DNA of 64,000 nt from Notamacropus eugenii (GCF_028372415.1 NC_092872.1:10546001-10610000); one strand, 5' to 3'. Counted from the stretch's first letter, positions 1 to 11,430 are shown. Notes: generated from the letters alone by a model not told the origin. Made by a program: numbers and translations.

Positions 1-244
1 GTTGGCATCTCCTTGCCTGTGACATCAGAAACCCAACCTGACTGAGAACCTTTCCGTCCTTGTAAAACCCATGGACCTTGCCTATGTGATTAGGCTGTCC
101 TGGTGTGGAGGTGTCTGCAAGCTTTCCTGGCATGGAAGAGGCAAGACCTCAGCTGTCTCCCACAGTGATTATGAGGAGATGACAGAACTAGGTGTCACCA
201 AGCCAAATACAGCACCATTCTTCATGGCTCAGTGGGAAAATACC

Positions 245-400
245 ATTGGATTTGGAGTTAAGAGACCTGGGAAAAAATCTCTGATCCATTCCTTGTTATC
301 TGTGTAACCCTGGTCACTTTATCTCAGTCTCTTCATCTGTAAAATGAAGGGGTTGGACTAGATGGGCCCTGAACTTTCAGCTCTAAATCTCCTTAATCCC
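245..400 (+). repeat. MIR-type SINE
   Basis: The A-rich core 'catctgtaaaatgaagggg' is followed by the family 3' end 'ggactagatgggccc' near 355-369. The tRNA-like head is eroded. Confidence 0.75.
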
Positions 401-578
401 CTGTGCTTGCTCCTGTCTTCTATACATATTTCTTTAAGAATCTGAATTGTTAAGTGAATGCCCTATATATCTCAACTGGTTTCTTTACATATCAACCCCC
501 TTTCTTTTGGAGTTGGGCTTGGTTTTTGGGCTTCCCCCAGAGCACAGACCATCTTGGGGTGTGAAATTTCTTTTGCAG

Positions 579-617
579 GTGTGTGTGTGTGTGTGTGTGT
601 ATGTGTGTGGGTGGGTG
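579..617. repeat. (GT)n microsatellite
   Basis: A GT run of about 22 bases continues as GT/GGGT. It abuts the RTE-type 3' end of the next SINE, a usual place for microsatellites to grow. Confidence 0.9.
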
Positions 618-862
618 TTGTTATTCAGTTGTTTCAGTCATGCCTGGCTCTCCATGACCCCATCTGGGGTTTTCTTGACAAAGATACTGGAGGGGTTGGC
701 CATTTCCTTCTCTAGCTCAATTTACAGATGAGGAAACTGAGGCAAACAGGATTAAGTGACTTGCCCAAGGTTACCTAGCTGGTAAGTGTCTGAGGCCAGA
801 TTTGAACTCAAGAAGATGAGTCTTCCAGTGCTCTATCCATTGGGCTACCTGGTTGCCCCAGC
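613..862 (-). mobile_element. tRNA-CORE-RTE SINE
   Basis: Read on the minus strand there is a tRNA-like head (from about 860), a CORE/MIR middle ('gatgaggaaactgaggcaaa' on the plus strand, 727-746) and a 3' tail matching the RTE 3' end ('tccatgaccccatctggggt', 651-670). Such SINEs are presumed to be moved by RTE LINE enzymes; a relic of that LINE lies at 6.87-7.57 kb. Confidence 0.85.
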
Positions 863-1184
863 AGAATTTTGGACCCTGGGTTTGTAATCATCCTTTCTCT
901 GAATTCTTTAAAAGCTGTTCTTCTCAAAGCTATGGCACAGGTCAAACTAGGCTGTGTGCCCTGCTCCTTACCTGCCTCTCAAGAGAAGCAGTCACATCCT
1001 TCAAGTATCCTCATCATTTCCACTTTGATAACCAGCTCTCATTACTTACAATTGTCTACAACAGCAGAAACAAGCTTCTCATCCCTTTTCAAGAGGGATT
1101 TTTTAAAATGGCAGCACAAGAATTTATTGGCTGCTCTGCTATTAAACAGCAGAGGGGGAGCTCCAGCAGATGCCTGGACAGTTA
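863..1184. other. No recognised feature
   Basis: Single-copy-looking sequence. Short open frames exist but show no domain, splice context or codon bias. A weak CTCF-like match (11 of 14 consensus positions) lies at 1146-1159. Confidence 0.5.
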
Positions 1185-1345
1185 AGACCTTAGAGATAAT
1201 GCAGTTCGGTCTCCATGAACCTGTGAGGAAACTGAGTCAGAGGGGAAAGGTCATTCACCCAAGGTCACATAGTGAGCAGGTAGCTGCCTCAAGGTTCAGA
1301 CCACAATCCTCTGCCTCCAGATCTGGTCTCCTTTCCACAGCACTA
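1185..1345 (-). repeat. MIR-type SINE
   Basis: The plus strand shows 'gtgaggaaactgagtcagag' and then 'aaggtcacatagtgagcagg', the reverse of the CORE region. Confidence 0.75.
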
Positions 1346-1784
1346 AATTTCCATCACTAACAGATCCTGCCTCTGGGCTAGCGTTGTGATCTCCTTCTGG
1401 AACTCATCAGTTATTTCCTCCTGCAGCAATGGGCAGGGTCACCCTCAGGGGCCAGGGCCTAAAGAGAGGGGAGTTTGGCTTGGCTGCCTCTCCACCTCTC
1501 CTGTCAATGCCAATCCAATCCACGAGGCAGCTGGCCAGCATCCTGTTCCTGCATGTTTGCTTTCAGGTGACTGTCAGCTAATCCTGGCTGAGGGGCTCTA
1601 GGGCAGATAACTGCTTAAGAATTAAAACTTCCCACGACTATTTGCATTTCAGTGGAGGATGCTGTAACACTCATGTCCTCTGTAAATTTTTTTTAAAGTG
1701 TGTATGTGTATTTTTAGAGGAAGTAGGGACTCTTAAAGATGCTCTAAGAAGCTCAGGGAAATGATTAATATCAAGGAATTTTGC
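1346..1784. other. No recognised feature
   Basis: Apparently unique sequence with no repeat or coding signature. Confidence 0.4.
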
Positions 1785-1905
1785 TCACTACCCTGTAAGG
1801 TAGACAGGGTGATTATGATGAGATTCATTTTCCAGATGAGGAAATCAAGGCTTGTGAGCTAGAGATTTGCCAGCTGAGACTGACCCCTCTAAGCACACCA
1901 TGGAA
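1785..1905 (-). repeat. MIR-type SINE, decayed
   Basis: 'ttttccagatgaggaaatca' and 'taaggtagacagggtgatta' mark the reverse CORE and tail. Confidence 0.6.
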
Positions 1906-2904
1906 GGCCAGCTCTGGCCCTGTTTTATTCCTTCAGAAGTCACCTAATGCAGGATGGCAGCAGGGATCTCATTAACATATGTTCCTGGGGGAGGAGGTAG
2001 TTTGAGACCAGGCCCTCTGGCAGCTCTGTGAGGAGTGGGAAGCCTGCCATATTGAATCAGGCCCAATAACCTGGTGATGGGCAGCCATGTTGGAAAGGCC
2101 AGTGGGCAAGTGATTGGGAAATGAGGTAAGGAATGTGTTGATTTGTTTTGCTTAGTTGTACTTTGTAACAAGGGAGGATTCTTTGGGGGTAGGGAGTAGA
2201 GGTAACCATTATAAAGCAACAACAGTATTTTAAAAAACAGTAATAAAACATTATTTTTAAAAAAGACATGAGGCAAAGATCTAGAAGATGGAAGTACTTT
2301 CTTATGCATTAGCACAACAAGGCAGTTGAGTTGGGGCTGGAAGACATTAACTGTTGCCAATAATCATAAAAAGAGCACCATCTTTTTTTTCCCTCTCTGA
2401 GGCTGCCTATAGGAAGTAGGTAAACCAGGACTGATATTCCTAATACTGGTCCTAATGCTGGCTAATTCAATCTACTATAAAGCAGATTGTCAACCAGAAG
2501 AACAAATACAAAATTCACATAAGACCACATTGTAAGGGAGAGGTTTGATTTGGGAGGTTGGATTACTTGAGTGACTTTCCCTGTATGTCTGAGTCTCTGT
2601 GAATTCATTCCTTGGATTATTTCCCAAGGAAGTCCCACGTGTACTGAGAATGACTCAAAGTCTTAGGTAGAGATATCACCAAAAAATTATGTGATAATAG
2701 CTTTGTGTCATACAACTAGCGACAGTCACATCTCTGACGGCATCTTTTGACCTGTCTTTATTCCTCAAGGGTTATCATTGTAATTGGTTGAAGGGCTTTT
2801 ATAGTCAAAGGTGGAGGTACCCTAATATCATGTCTATAATTCAGACAGAGGCCACTAGTCATTGCCCTGAATTATGACTCAATAGATATAATGAGAGCAC
2901 ATAC
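1906..2904. other. No recognised feature
   Basis: AT-rich sequence with A/T runs at 2228-2265. The open frames on the minus strand are low-complexity or proline-rich and have no recognisable domain. Confidence 0.4.
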
Positions 2905-3240
2905 CCTAAAAGATTTTTTTGTTAATTTAAAAATTTTTTGATCAACAAAAACCCACCTTTTCTTCCTCCACCTCAATCTAGGAAGAAGGAAAAAATCTTC
3001 TGTTGCAAACATGCATACTCAAGAAAAACAAATTCCTGCATTGGCCAAGTCTCTCCCCAAAAATGTCTCTCAATTTGCGTTCTGATTCCGTCACCTTTCT
3101 GTCAGGTGGTTGGCAGCAGTTTCAAGAGTCTCGTGGAATTGTGGCTGGTCGTTGCTTTGTTGTGAGTTCCTAAGTCTTTTAAAGTTACTTGTTTTTCCAA
3201 TGTATAAGTCACCTAATTTGTTCATTCACCTCACTCTGTA

Positions 3241-3423
3241 TCAGTTCTTACAAGTCTTCCCAGGTTTTCTGAAGTCATCCCTTTCATCATTTCCTTGAGC
3301 ACAATAATATTCCATCACATTCATATGCCATAGCTTCTTCAGCCATTTTCCATCTGTGGGTACACCCTCAGTTTCCATTTCCTTGCCACCACAAAAAGAG
3401 CTGCTATAAATAATTCTGTACAT
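3241..3423 (-). pseudogene. L1 ORF2 C-terminal fragment
   Basis: A 60-codon open stretch carries 'KKLWHMNVMEYYCA' and 'RKPGKTCKN', which match the pattern at the extreme C-terminus of L1 ORF2p (the 'MEYYAAIKNDE' region in other mammals). The endonuclease, reverse transcriptase and zinc-knuckle parts are missing, so it cannot act. It is the tail of the element at 2905-5735. Confidence 0.75.
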
Positions 3424-3989
3424 CTTAGAGTATGTTTTGATTAGGAAGAATTCCTCCTCTAATATGTCTTTCCTCTTTTACCCTACCCTCTTCCTTCTCC
3501 CCCTTTCCTCTTATTTCCCTACAGAGAGAAATATATTTCTGTAACAACTTCCAATTGTGTGTATTTTCCTCTCCTTCAACAAGTTCAGGTAAGAGTGAAA
3601 TTCAAGTGTCAATCACTCCCCCAACACTCTTCCCTTTGGTATGTATAGACTTCTACTCACACACCTTGATCATGTAAAGTATTCTTCTTCATCTTTCCTT
3701 TCCCCTTCCCCCTACTAGTATATTCCTTTCCCTTTCCTTTACTGTTCTTGTTCTCATCAAAACATAATGGAACCACTCCCACAGCCTTCTGTCGAATCAG
3801 ACTCCTTTCATGACTGAGGAGTATGATGAGATTCTAAGGAGGCACATGTATCATCTCCTCACATTAAAATGTAAGCAGTTCATCCTTTTTTAGTCCTTTA
3901 CAATTGCTTGCTCATGTGTATCTTATGTTTCTTTTGACTCCTATGTTTGTACATTAAAGTTTCTATGCCAAACCTGGTATTTTTATCAG

Positions 3990-4900
3990 GATTACTTGGA
4001 AGTCTTCTGTTTCACTAAAGGTGCATCTTCTTTTTTCACCTTTCAACATTTTGCTGGGCAAGTAATTCTTGGTTGTAAGCCTATATCTTTTGCCTTCTGG
4101 AATATCGTATTCCAAGTTCTCTTCTCCTTCATGGTGGTAGCTACTAAATTGTGTGTAATTCTGACTGTGACTCTTCAGTACTTGAATTTTTTTCTTTCTA
4201 GCTTCTTGTAATTATTTTTCTTTAGCCTGAAAGTTTTACAAGGTTTCTAAGAGTTTTCTTGTGGAGTTTCTTTCAATAGGGAACTGGTGCATTATTTTTA
4301 TTTTACTGTGCCTTCTGGTTCTAAAAGATCTGGAAAGTTTTCTTTTAAGATTTGTTGACATATGATAACTAGGTTTTGGTTGCTGTTGTTCATGGCTTTC
4401 CATGTCACATAATCCCATGATTCTTCAAATCTATCACTATAATCCGTTTTCCAGATTGTTTTTGCTATGAAATATCTTATATTTTCAAAAGTCTTTTACT
4501 TTAATTTGACTATTTCTTGTTATTTCATCGAGTCATTATCTTCTATTGGTTCACTTTAATTTTCAGAGAGTTCATTGCTTGTGTTTGTACCTCTTGTGCC
4601 AGGCTGTTAATCCACTTTCAAATTTTTTCATAGCTCTCATTACTTTTCCATTTTCTCTGGCACTCTCATTTCATTTATAAAAACCTTTTTAACTCTTAAA
4701 AAAAAGGAAAACCCTTGCTTTATGTCTTTCAAGAATTCTAGTTGAATTGGTGCCCAAACTGTGTTTTTCTTTGAGGCTTTGTTTGTAGATATATGAGAAT
4801 AATTCTCTTCTTCTACATCTGACTCTTGAGTATCCCTGTCATCACAGTTGTTTAAGGGATTCTTTTCCTTTACTCATTCTTCTAGTCTCCTTCCTGACTT
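3990..4900 (-). pseudogene. L1/HAL1 ORF1 relic
   Basis: Sequence blocks run in the same order as in the better-preserved ORF1 copies at 41.1-42.1 and 45.8-46.9 kb. There is a C-terminal-domain block around 4000-4170 ('gctgggcaagtaattcttgg'), an RRM-region block around 4310-4420 ('ccttctggttctaaaagatc', 'catggctttccatgtcacat') and a coiled-coil region upstream. Many frameshifts and stops destroy the frame. ORF1p is the RNA-binding chaperone of L1 particles; this copy is dead. Confidence 0.65.
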
Positions 4901-5739
4901 CAGACTTGATATTAGGATCAGGCTCTGCATTGTTCTACGACTATTTTCTTGGAGTGTTGAGTGTCCTGTTATTCCAAGATCTCTAGGACAGTTCAGTTGG
5001 GGTCCCTGAAAGTAGTCAAGGCAAAAGCTGATTTCTGCCCTTCTGGTCTGAGCTCTTCAAGTTTATAAACTGGATTTGTGTTTGATGGCTTGTCCCTTTT
5101 TAAAGTTCTAGTAGACTGTTGCTGGGCTCAGTCATTGTCCCCTAGCCAGAAACTTATGCTGATTGAATTATATGATTTCCCTTTGGCCTGGGTTTCCTGC
5201 CCTGGTTATTCTGCTTTATGTTTTAGACTGAGTTGGAAGCTGGACCTGAGACCTCAATCTCCTCCTAAGCTCAGAGCCACACAGTTACTGCTTGTTTCTG
5301 TACTTCCTTCTTGCTCAGGGGTCTTGTTTAGGGCCCCATGATTTCTCTTCTTCTTGAAAGGTCACCCTAGGCTCTAGTTCCCTCTTCAGTCAGCCTTGTA
5401 TCTGTTAACTGAGACCTCGAATGGAGTGGCAAGCAGCAGAACTTCCAGTGGGTACCTATTCCTGGACTCAGCCTTTCTGTGCTGGATTTGGGGCCTCTTT
5501 TTACCCTGGAGAACAGCCTCATTCTGAGGAAGAATGCTCCATTTGTCCACTCCTGGCTAGACTTAATCCCCAATGACTGCAGACCTTTCTATCTACCTCT
5601 GCTGATGTGGACTGGAAAAAGTGGCTTCTTGGATTTCCTGATCAGAACTCAGGCTGGTGTGTTTTCTAGATCTGTTTGGAGGAGTTGGGAGTTCGAGCTT
5701 GACTGTTCTTGCATTCAGCCCTCTTGGCTCCATCCTCAG

Positions 5740-6130
5740 TCTACAGTCCTGAACCCATTATTTAGTCTCGTATTTATTTTCTTTAAAAATAAAGTATTTT
5801 AATGTAGTGGGGAAACTATTGACTGAGCATGCCCAGTCAACTCATTTCTTCTCTCCTCCTCATCCTGGTTGATGAAATCACAGTAGATAAAGAGCAAATG
5901 TCAAAAACAATGGTGGTGTAGAGGTCGTAAATGACATGTAAAAGGGAAGGTTTATGCTTATACCCATTTGTGAGGTGTGATGTTCTCTGATCAAAATTTA
6001 TGAAATTAGAGAGTAGCTAGCCAAGGGGCTGAACAAGGACCTACATACATCTTCCATTCTCTCCCTCCCCCCCTTCAAAATATAAGATAGACTCATTAAG
6101 GAGTCAGTATAGACATCAGATGATTCTGAG
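5740..6130. other. No recognised feature
   Basis: Unassigned sequence between the L1-like element and the next SINE; the C run at 6065-6073 is low complexity. Confidence 0.4.
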
Positions 6131-6134
6131 GACT

Positions 6135-6405
6135 ATCTTCATGATAATCATAATAGCTAACTTGTATATAACATCTGCTATATACAGGCACCATACTAAG
6201 CACTTTACACATGTTATCTCATTTGATCTTCACAACACTGGTTTAAGGAAGGTGCTATTATTTAATATCTTCATTTTACAGTAGAGAAGACTGAGGCAGA
6301 AAGAGGTGAAGTGACTTGCCAAGGGTCACAGGAACAAGTGTCTGAGACAAATATGAACTCTTGACTGTAAGCGCAATCCTCTATCCACCTAGCTGCCCAT
6401 CCATG
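6135..6405 (-). repeat. MIR-family CORE-SINE, near full length
   Basis: The plus strand starts at the tail ('taataatagc'-type, 'ccatactaagcactttacac'), passes the CORE ('agtgacttgccaagggtcac') and ends at the reversed tRNA-like head 'ctatccacctagctgccc'. Confidence 0.85.
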
Positions 6406-6869
6406 ATCATTGGCAGCAGAGAAGGCAGCCAATTATAAAGAATGCTGCCCATTTTTTTTCCTTTTTGGGATGCAGATTTCTTTCCTTTATCCTCATCTGC
6501 CATGATGTTTGGCCTTGGCCATTAGGGCAGCCTGTACCCAAGAGGGATAAGGCCCTAGGATTGAAGAGAGGAGACAATTCTGAAGATTTTGACCTCTGTG
6601 AGTTGAGTGGAGAGCTAGCCCTGGATGTCTGGAGAACCTGCCTAGCAGAGGAGAGAAGCATGAGGAGGGATGGGAAACAGGGCTCTGAAGTGACAAACGT
6701 GAACTATCTGGATCATATACATTCCCTACACGTGAGATGTCCTGCTAGGATGATTTTCTATGCAGGGCCCACTCTTTCTACCCACATTGCATGGCAATGT
6801 GGGAGCATCTAGGCCAGATTTAGGCTGCAGAATGTTTTGTTACTATTGGTCTGATGGTGCCATATCATA
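6406..6869. other. No recognised feature
   Basis: Open frames overlap on both strands here, but none matches a family I know. Treated as single-copy non-coding DNA. Confidence 0.4.
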
Positions 6870-7565
6870 GCCAATAGCGATTTTGTGGTTCAGTTGTGTC
6901 TGCCTCTTCATGACCCTGTGGACCATAGCACACCAGACCCTTATATTCTCCATTGTCTCTCAAAGTCTGTCCAACTTCATGTTTGTTATTTCCATGACAT
7001 TATCTATCCATCTCATCCTCTGCCATTCTTTTCCTTTTGCCTTCAGTCTTTCCTAATATCAGGGTCTTTTCCAATGAATCCTGTCTTCTCATTATATGGC
7101 TAAAGTATTTAAGCTTCAGCTTTAGCATTTGACCTGCCAGTGAATGACCTGAATTAATTTCTTTAAGTATTGACTGATTTGATATCCTTGTTGTCCAAGG
7201 GACTTTCAAAAGTCTTCTCCAGAACAACAAATGGAAAATGTTGATCCTGCGATGCTCAGTTTCCCTAATAGTCCAGTTTTCACAGCCATATGTTGCTACT
7301 GAAAAAACCAGAGCTTTGACTCTATGGACCTTTGCCAGCAAGGTGACATCTCTGCTTTTTAGAATGTGGCCCAGATTTGCCATAGTTTTCCTTTTGAGGA
7401 ACATGTGTCTTGTAATTTCACAACTACAGTTGCTGTCTGCAGTGATCTTTGAGCCCAAGAACATCAAATTTGATATTGCTTTCATTTCTTCTATTTGCCA
7501 GGAAGTAGTGGGACCAACTGCCAAGATCTTAGCTTTTTGATGTTAAGTTTTAAGCCAACTTTTGT
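6870..7565 (-). mobile_element. RTE (BovB-like) LINE, 5'-truncated
   Basis: Minus orientation: the 5' truncation point lies near 7565 and the 3' end near 6870. The 3' end contains 'cttcatgaccctgtggacca' (plus strand), the RTE tail also used by the SINEs at 0.6, 22.7, 32.0 and 39.2 kb. Only the last part of the ORF is kept. Confidence 0.85.
7000..7524 (-). pseudogene. RTE/BovB reverse transcriptase, C-terminal fragment
   Basis: A 174-codon frame without a stop carries 'RRLLKVPWTTRISNQSIL' and 'KLKLKYFSHIMRRQDSLEK', hallmarks of the region C-terminal to the RT domain in BovB/RTE proteins. The full protein is about 1000 residues with an apurinic-like endonuclease and then RT; both catalytic regions are missing. 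The first methionine of this frame is internal to the ancestral protein, not a true start. The frame is unusually open for a relic, which suggests the insertion is younger than the surrounding L2 and MIR, or is chance. Confidence 0.85.
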
Positions 7566-7659
7566 GCTAGGTCTTAAGTTAGAGTTTTAGTAGTAAAGAC
7601 ACATGGAGTAGTTTTAACCTGAGGTAGCTGTCCCTCAAGGAACCCAACCTGTGAGTAAG

Positions 7660-7950
7660 TTGAAAGAGTAGACTATAATGAGTATCAGTTATTAAGCTAT
7701 GGTACAATGCAACGTAGCTGACTTGCAATATGGACACCTCGGGTTTGAATATTCCTTCTGATACTAGTTGTATTATCCCTAGGCAAGTCATGTAAACTCT
7801 TTGAACCTCAGTTTCTGCATCTGTAAAATGTGAGCAACAAATAGCACTGATCTCCCAGGGTTACTGTGAAAGTCAAATATGGTGCGTGTGTTTTGCAAAC
7901 CACAAATCACCATACAGAGTTAGCTGTTATTTTTATTAACTGTTAACATA
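7660..7950 (+). repeat. MIR-family CORE-SINE
   Basis: Head 'cctcgggtttgaatattcct', core 'cctcagtttctgcatctgta' and tail 'cccagggttactgtgaaagt' occur in the expected order. Confidence 0.8.
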
Positions 7951-8159
7951 CCTTAGATTAGTATTTGCAAGGAAGAGATATACCATTCAGAGAAAGATTT
8001 AAAGAAATATAAACATTTTCGGGAAAATAAATTGTCTTCCTCCACTAAAGGGTTTCTCTTTTCTCCCTCTGGTTTTCCTTGGTCATACTTACGGAGAAAT
8101 CTTCAACTTTCTTAATGGTAATTCATGTATGTAAAAGATTCAGATAGGTTAAGGTGGGC

Positions 8160-8545
8160 ATTATATTTAAGGGGAACATTGATCAGCTGGATAGCATCCA
8201 GAGTAGAGCAGTTAATTTGGTGAAGGTTCTTTAGATCAGATGCATCAAACATGAAGCCCAGGCCCCCATGCCACCCCTAACACTCCCAAGAGTGGTGTGA
8301 ACCACATTAAAATGTCATTGGGAAATATTTAATAAAATAAATACAATACCATAAAACATAGATAATATGACATCTCAAACCTAAGTCAACATAAGGATCC
8401 CTTATTTACAATTAAGTGGCCTTGTTTCTATTTGAGATTGATACCACTGCTCCATATTACACTCTGTAAGGATTGGTTAGAAGAACTGAAAATTATTAAC
8501 TTGGAGAAGAGAAGACTTTGGAGAGATGATACTGATTTCTCTTGT
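8160..8545 (+). mobile_element. CR1/L3 LINE fragment, split by a MITE
   Basis: The two arms are 8160-8236 ('atcagctggatagcatccag') and 8450-8545 ('cttggagaagagaagacttt'). They match consecutive parts of the CR1/L3 3' region; the hAT-like MITE between them explains the gap. Confidence 0.75.
8237..8449. mobile_element. hAT-like MITE
   Basis: The ends are loose inverted repeats: 'cagatgcatcaaac' on the left and 'cagtggtatcaatc' (minus strand) on the right. Flanking octamers 'ctttagat' and 'ctccatat' agree at 5 of 8 positions, with T at 2 and A at 7 as in hAT duplications. It has no coding capacity. The internal motif 'gggaaatatttaataaaata' recalls a known mammalian hAT non-autonomous family. 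Confidence 0.75.
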
Positions 8546-9279
8546 CTGAGGCACTCCTATGTCTTCCACATGAGTCTAGTAATCTTGTTAGCACCATCAT
8601 CTTTGCCTATTCTGTTGCTAAGTCCTCCTCTGCTCTGACTCCCTATATTTGTGACTTCCCTTCTGGGGACTCTTTTACTCTTTCAAAGAACATGTTTACA
8701 TAGCAAACTAAGTCCTAATATGCAGATTCTCTGCTTTTCCCTGCTCCTGCTACTTTAATTAGATAGGTTGAATGACTTTGAAAAATGCCTTCAGGTGGCT
8801 AGCCAAGAGCCTGGAGCTGAAGCTTCTCAAAGATGAATTCTAATTGACATGAGGTGGACTGAGTTTTAGCTTACTCCTTAGTTTACCTCATGTGATGCTT
8901 ACACAAACAACCCCTGAAGAATTTCACTCCCCCGGAGAACACACCCACAGGACTTATTGTTTGAATACGATTCCTAATTAAAAAACCACAGAGAGTCACA
9001 GAACTAAGGAGGGATATAGAAAGGGGACTGGGTCCCAGAAATCTCAGGAGGCAGAAATTATACCATTTTTTCAATTCTTTCTTAACTTGGTTCAATTGCA
9101 CCTCAATGATGTTCCAGAAAAGTGGCTGGTTTGCCATTCACTAGTGATGGTAAATGTTTGATGAGCTTTCTTATCAATCTGTAATTATCTTCCTCTTCTT
9201 CTGGAAGTAAATGTAAGTTGCTAAAGATTTTAACATTGGAGTTCAAGGCCTCTGTTAAGCAGGTCCTAACAAATCCATA
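8546..9279. other. No recognised feature
   Basis: Unassigned sequence. An 84-codon minus-strand frame at 8883-9137 has no recognisable domain. Confidence 0.4.
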
Positions 9280-9350
9280 AAGTGTCTGGATATGAGCCTG
9301 GTGGTGGTCTGTGTTCTAAGGACCAGTCTGGCTAAGCATTGAGAGGTTCA
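9280..9350 (+). repeat. Unclassified dispersed repeat, copy 1
   Basis: 'accagtctggctaagcattg' and its surroundings resemble 29,760-29,800 ('accagcctggctaaggatgg') in the same order and orientation. I cannot name the family. Confidence 0.45.
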
Positions 9351-9409
9351 TTACAGGAGAGCGGAATGGTTTGTTTTTTGTCTCTATATCCAATCAGTTT
9401 CCAAGTCAT

Positions 9410-9960
9410 GTATAATAAGGTTTCTCTAAGACCTCCTACCTTCATCCTCTTCTCTCTTTTGCTGTCACCCAGTTTAGGCCTTCCTTACTTCTCAATTGAA
9501 TAATGGTCATCACCTCCTGTCTCCCTGCCTCTAGGTTCTCCCTCCTCTAATCTCTTTGACTAATCTCTTAATGCAGAACTTGACTCATATCACTCCTTTT
9601 CTGGAAAAATTTTCAAGAGCTCATCTCTGTGACCTAGATATCAACTGGATAAAAAAGTCCAAAGTCCTTAGCCTACCATTCAAAGCCTTCCATCACAGGT
9701 CCCAAGCTATTTTTCTAGCTTTATTTCTTGCTATTTGTTTTAATCTATGTGACCTCTGTGCTAACTAAACTGCCTACTCCCTATTCCTTGAACATATCCA
9801 GCATTTTCCTGCCTCTGTCACTTTGCTCAAGCCTTTCCCTTTCCATTCATTGAACTCTTACCCTGTCTTCCAGGTGTAGCTCAAGCACCATCTTTATGAA
9901 GTATTCTCTGATTTACAGGAGTCATTTTGGTAAGATTATGTCTTTTTAACTTTTCACACT
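9410..9960 (+). repeat. L2 LINE fragment
   Basis: Ordered L2 3' blocks: 'taccattcaaagccttccat', 'caagcctttccctttccatt' and 'tccaggtgtagctcaagcac'. Confidence 0.75.
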
Positions 9961-10014
9961 CCCCAAAGCAATTTCCCCACAACAACTCTCTCCTATAAGG
10001 TAAAAATTCAAAAA

Positions 10015-10142
10015 GTGTTATCCCCATTGCGCAGATGAGTCAGCTAAGGATCAGAAGGGTAAAGTCACTTGCCAGAGGTCACACAGCAAGTGGCAGAAAG
10101 AGTTCTTTTGACTCCAGGGTTAGAGCTCTTTCCACTACCCCC
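10015..10142 (-). repeat. MIR-type SINE
   Basis: 'gtcacttgccagaggtcaca' marks the reversed CORE. Confidence 0.8.
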
Positions 10143-10189
10143 AATGCAAAAGAAATCCCTCTGTCTTCAACTTCTATATTATTAAATGT

Positions 10190-10320
10190 GTTTTGATCAT
10201 TCAACAAACATTCGTTAATCACCTGTATATATGCAAAGCACTATTTTACATGTTAGGGATTAGAAAATTAAACAATTCATACTTTCAAGAAGTTTATGTT
10301 TTCAAGAAAGGTAACATGTA
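10190..10320 (-). repeat. L2 3' end
   Basis: 'tcattcaacaaacattcgtt' is the reverse of the L2 terminal 'aataaatgtttgttgaatga' pattern. Confidence 0.7.
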
Positions 10321-10337
10321 TGTATAGTATGTGTATA

Positions 10338-10340
10338 ATG

Positions 10341-10388
<48 letters not shown>
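10338..10388. repeat. (TA)n(TG)n microsatellite
   Basis: A short TA run is followed by about 19 TG units. Confidence 0.95.
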
Positions 10389-10389
<1 letters not shown>

Positions 10390-10985
10390 TCCCTCATCAT
10401 ACCCTGTCTGGTACCACAGTCATCTGTGCCATATCTTGCTTTCCTTTCTAGGCTGGGAGCTGCTCTAGGCCAATAAAATGACCTGTTTCTCGCCCCCTCA
10501 ACCCCAAGGACCTAGGGAGAGGGTTAGCTCTCAGCACACATAGCAAGTGCCCAATTAGAATTTGTCAACTGATGGTCTGTTACCGGGCATTCTATCTCAT
10601 TTTACTGAGCTAAGGAAGGAAATAATCAGAACTTCTCTTACTGTGGCTGCCATGTTTCCAAATGACTAGTATTCAAAGAATGGGAAGGCAAGATGGGCCC
10701 AGTCCCACAAAAAGCATTTTGAAGAAAATTAAATCTTTGTTGACTAAGAAGTCATTGGGAGAATGTTTAAAAGTGTACAAAAGGAGTTTGCACCTATGTG
10801 TAAGAACTCCATGGATCCAACATGGGAAGGACAAGGGTCTGAGAGAGAAGACTTTTGGAATCAAGTCCCAGCTCTGAGACTTATTGATCCTAATGTACTT
10901 TGAGAAATAGTTATAATACCCATTGAAAATAAATGGTGAACTATCAAAACAAGATCATGTATGCTCAGGACCTTTTTAGGCCTGC
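10389..10985. other. No recognised feature
   Basis: Unassigned, probably single-copy sequence between two microsatellites. Confidence 0.4.
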
Positions 10986-11100
10986 CTGTATATATACATA
11001 TGTATATTATACATGTATGTATATATATATGTATTATATATGTATATGTGTGTGTGTCTGTGTGTGTGTCTCTCTTTATTTCTCTCTCTCTCTAGCTATC
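10986..11100. repeat. AT/TG/TC-rich compound microsatellite
   Basis: Interrupted TATG, TG and TC units run in series. Confidence 0.85.
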
Positions 11101-11159
11101 TCTGTCTCTGTCCTGGGGAGAGCTCCCTGGAGGAGGTGGCTTTAGACAGTTAAAAGACA

Positions 11160-11362
11160 GACCACAGATCCTGTGATATAAAATTTAGAGCTGGAAGGGA
11201 CCATAGAGATTTTCTAATCCAACATTTTACAGATGGGGAAACTGAGGTCCATAGAGGTTAAATGACTTCCCTAAGGTCCCACACACAGTAAATAACAAAG
11301 CTGTGATTCAAATCTAGGTCATCTCATTCCAAATCCATTGCTCTTTTCACTACAGCACACTC
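11160..11362 (-). repeat. MIR-type SINE (THER/MIR-like)
   Basis: 'ttttacagatggggaaactg' and 'aaatgacttccctaaggtcc' mark the CORE; the head runs straight into the GATA array. Confidence 0.8.
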
Positions 11363-11374
11363 TTTCTTTGAGAC

Positions 11375-11430
<56 letters not shown>

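Larger units (their letters stand above)
2905..5735 (-). mobile_element. Old L1/HAL1-like element lacking most of ORF2
   Basis: Minus orientation. The 3' end is at 2905-3240, where 'cctaagtcttttaaagtta' is the reverse of the L1 3' UTR seen in plus orientation at 54.1 kb. About 60 codons of the ORF2 C-terminus follow (3241-3423, with the L1-like 'LWHMNVMEYYCA'), then about 0.55 kb of pyrimidine-rich spacer, an ORF1 relic (about 4.0-4.9 kb) and a probable 5' UTR ending near 'cttggctccatc'. The ORF2 endonuclease and reverse-transcriptase body is absent. It is strongly diverged, so it is old. An alternative is several abutting L1 fragments. Confidence 0.65.
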
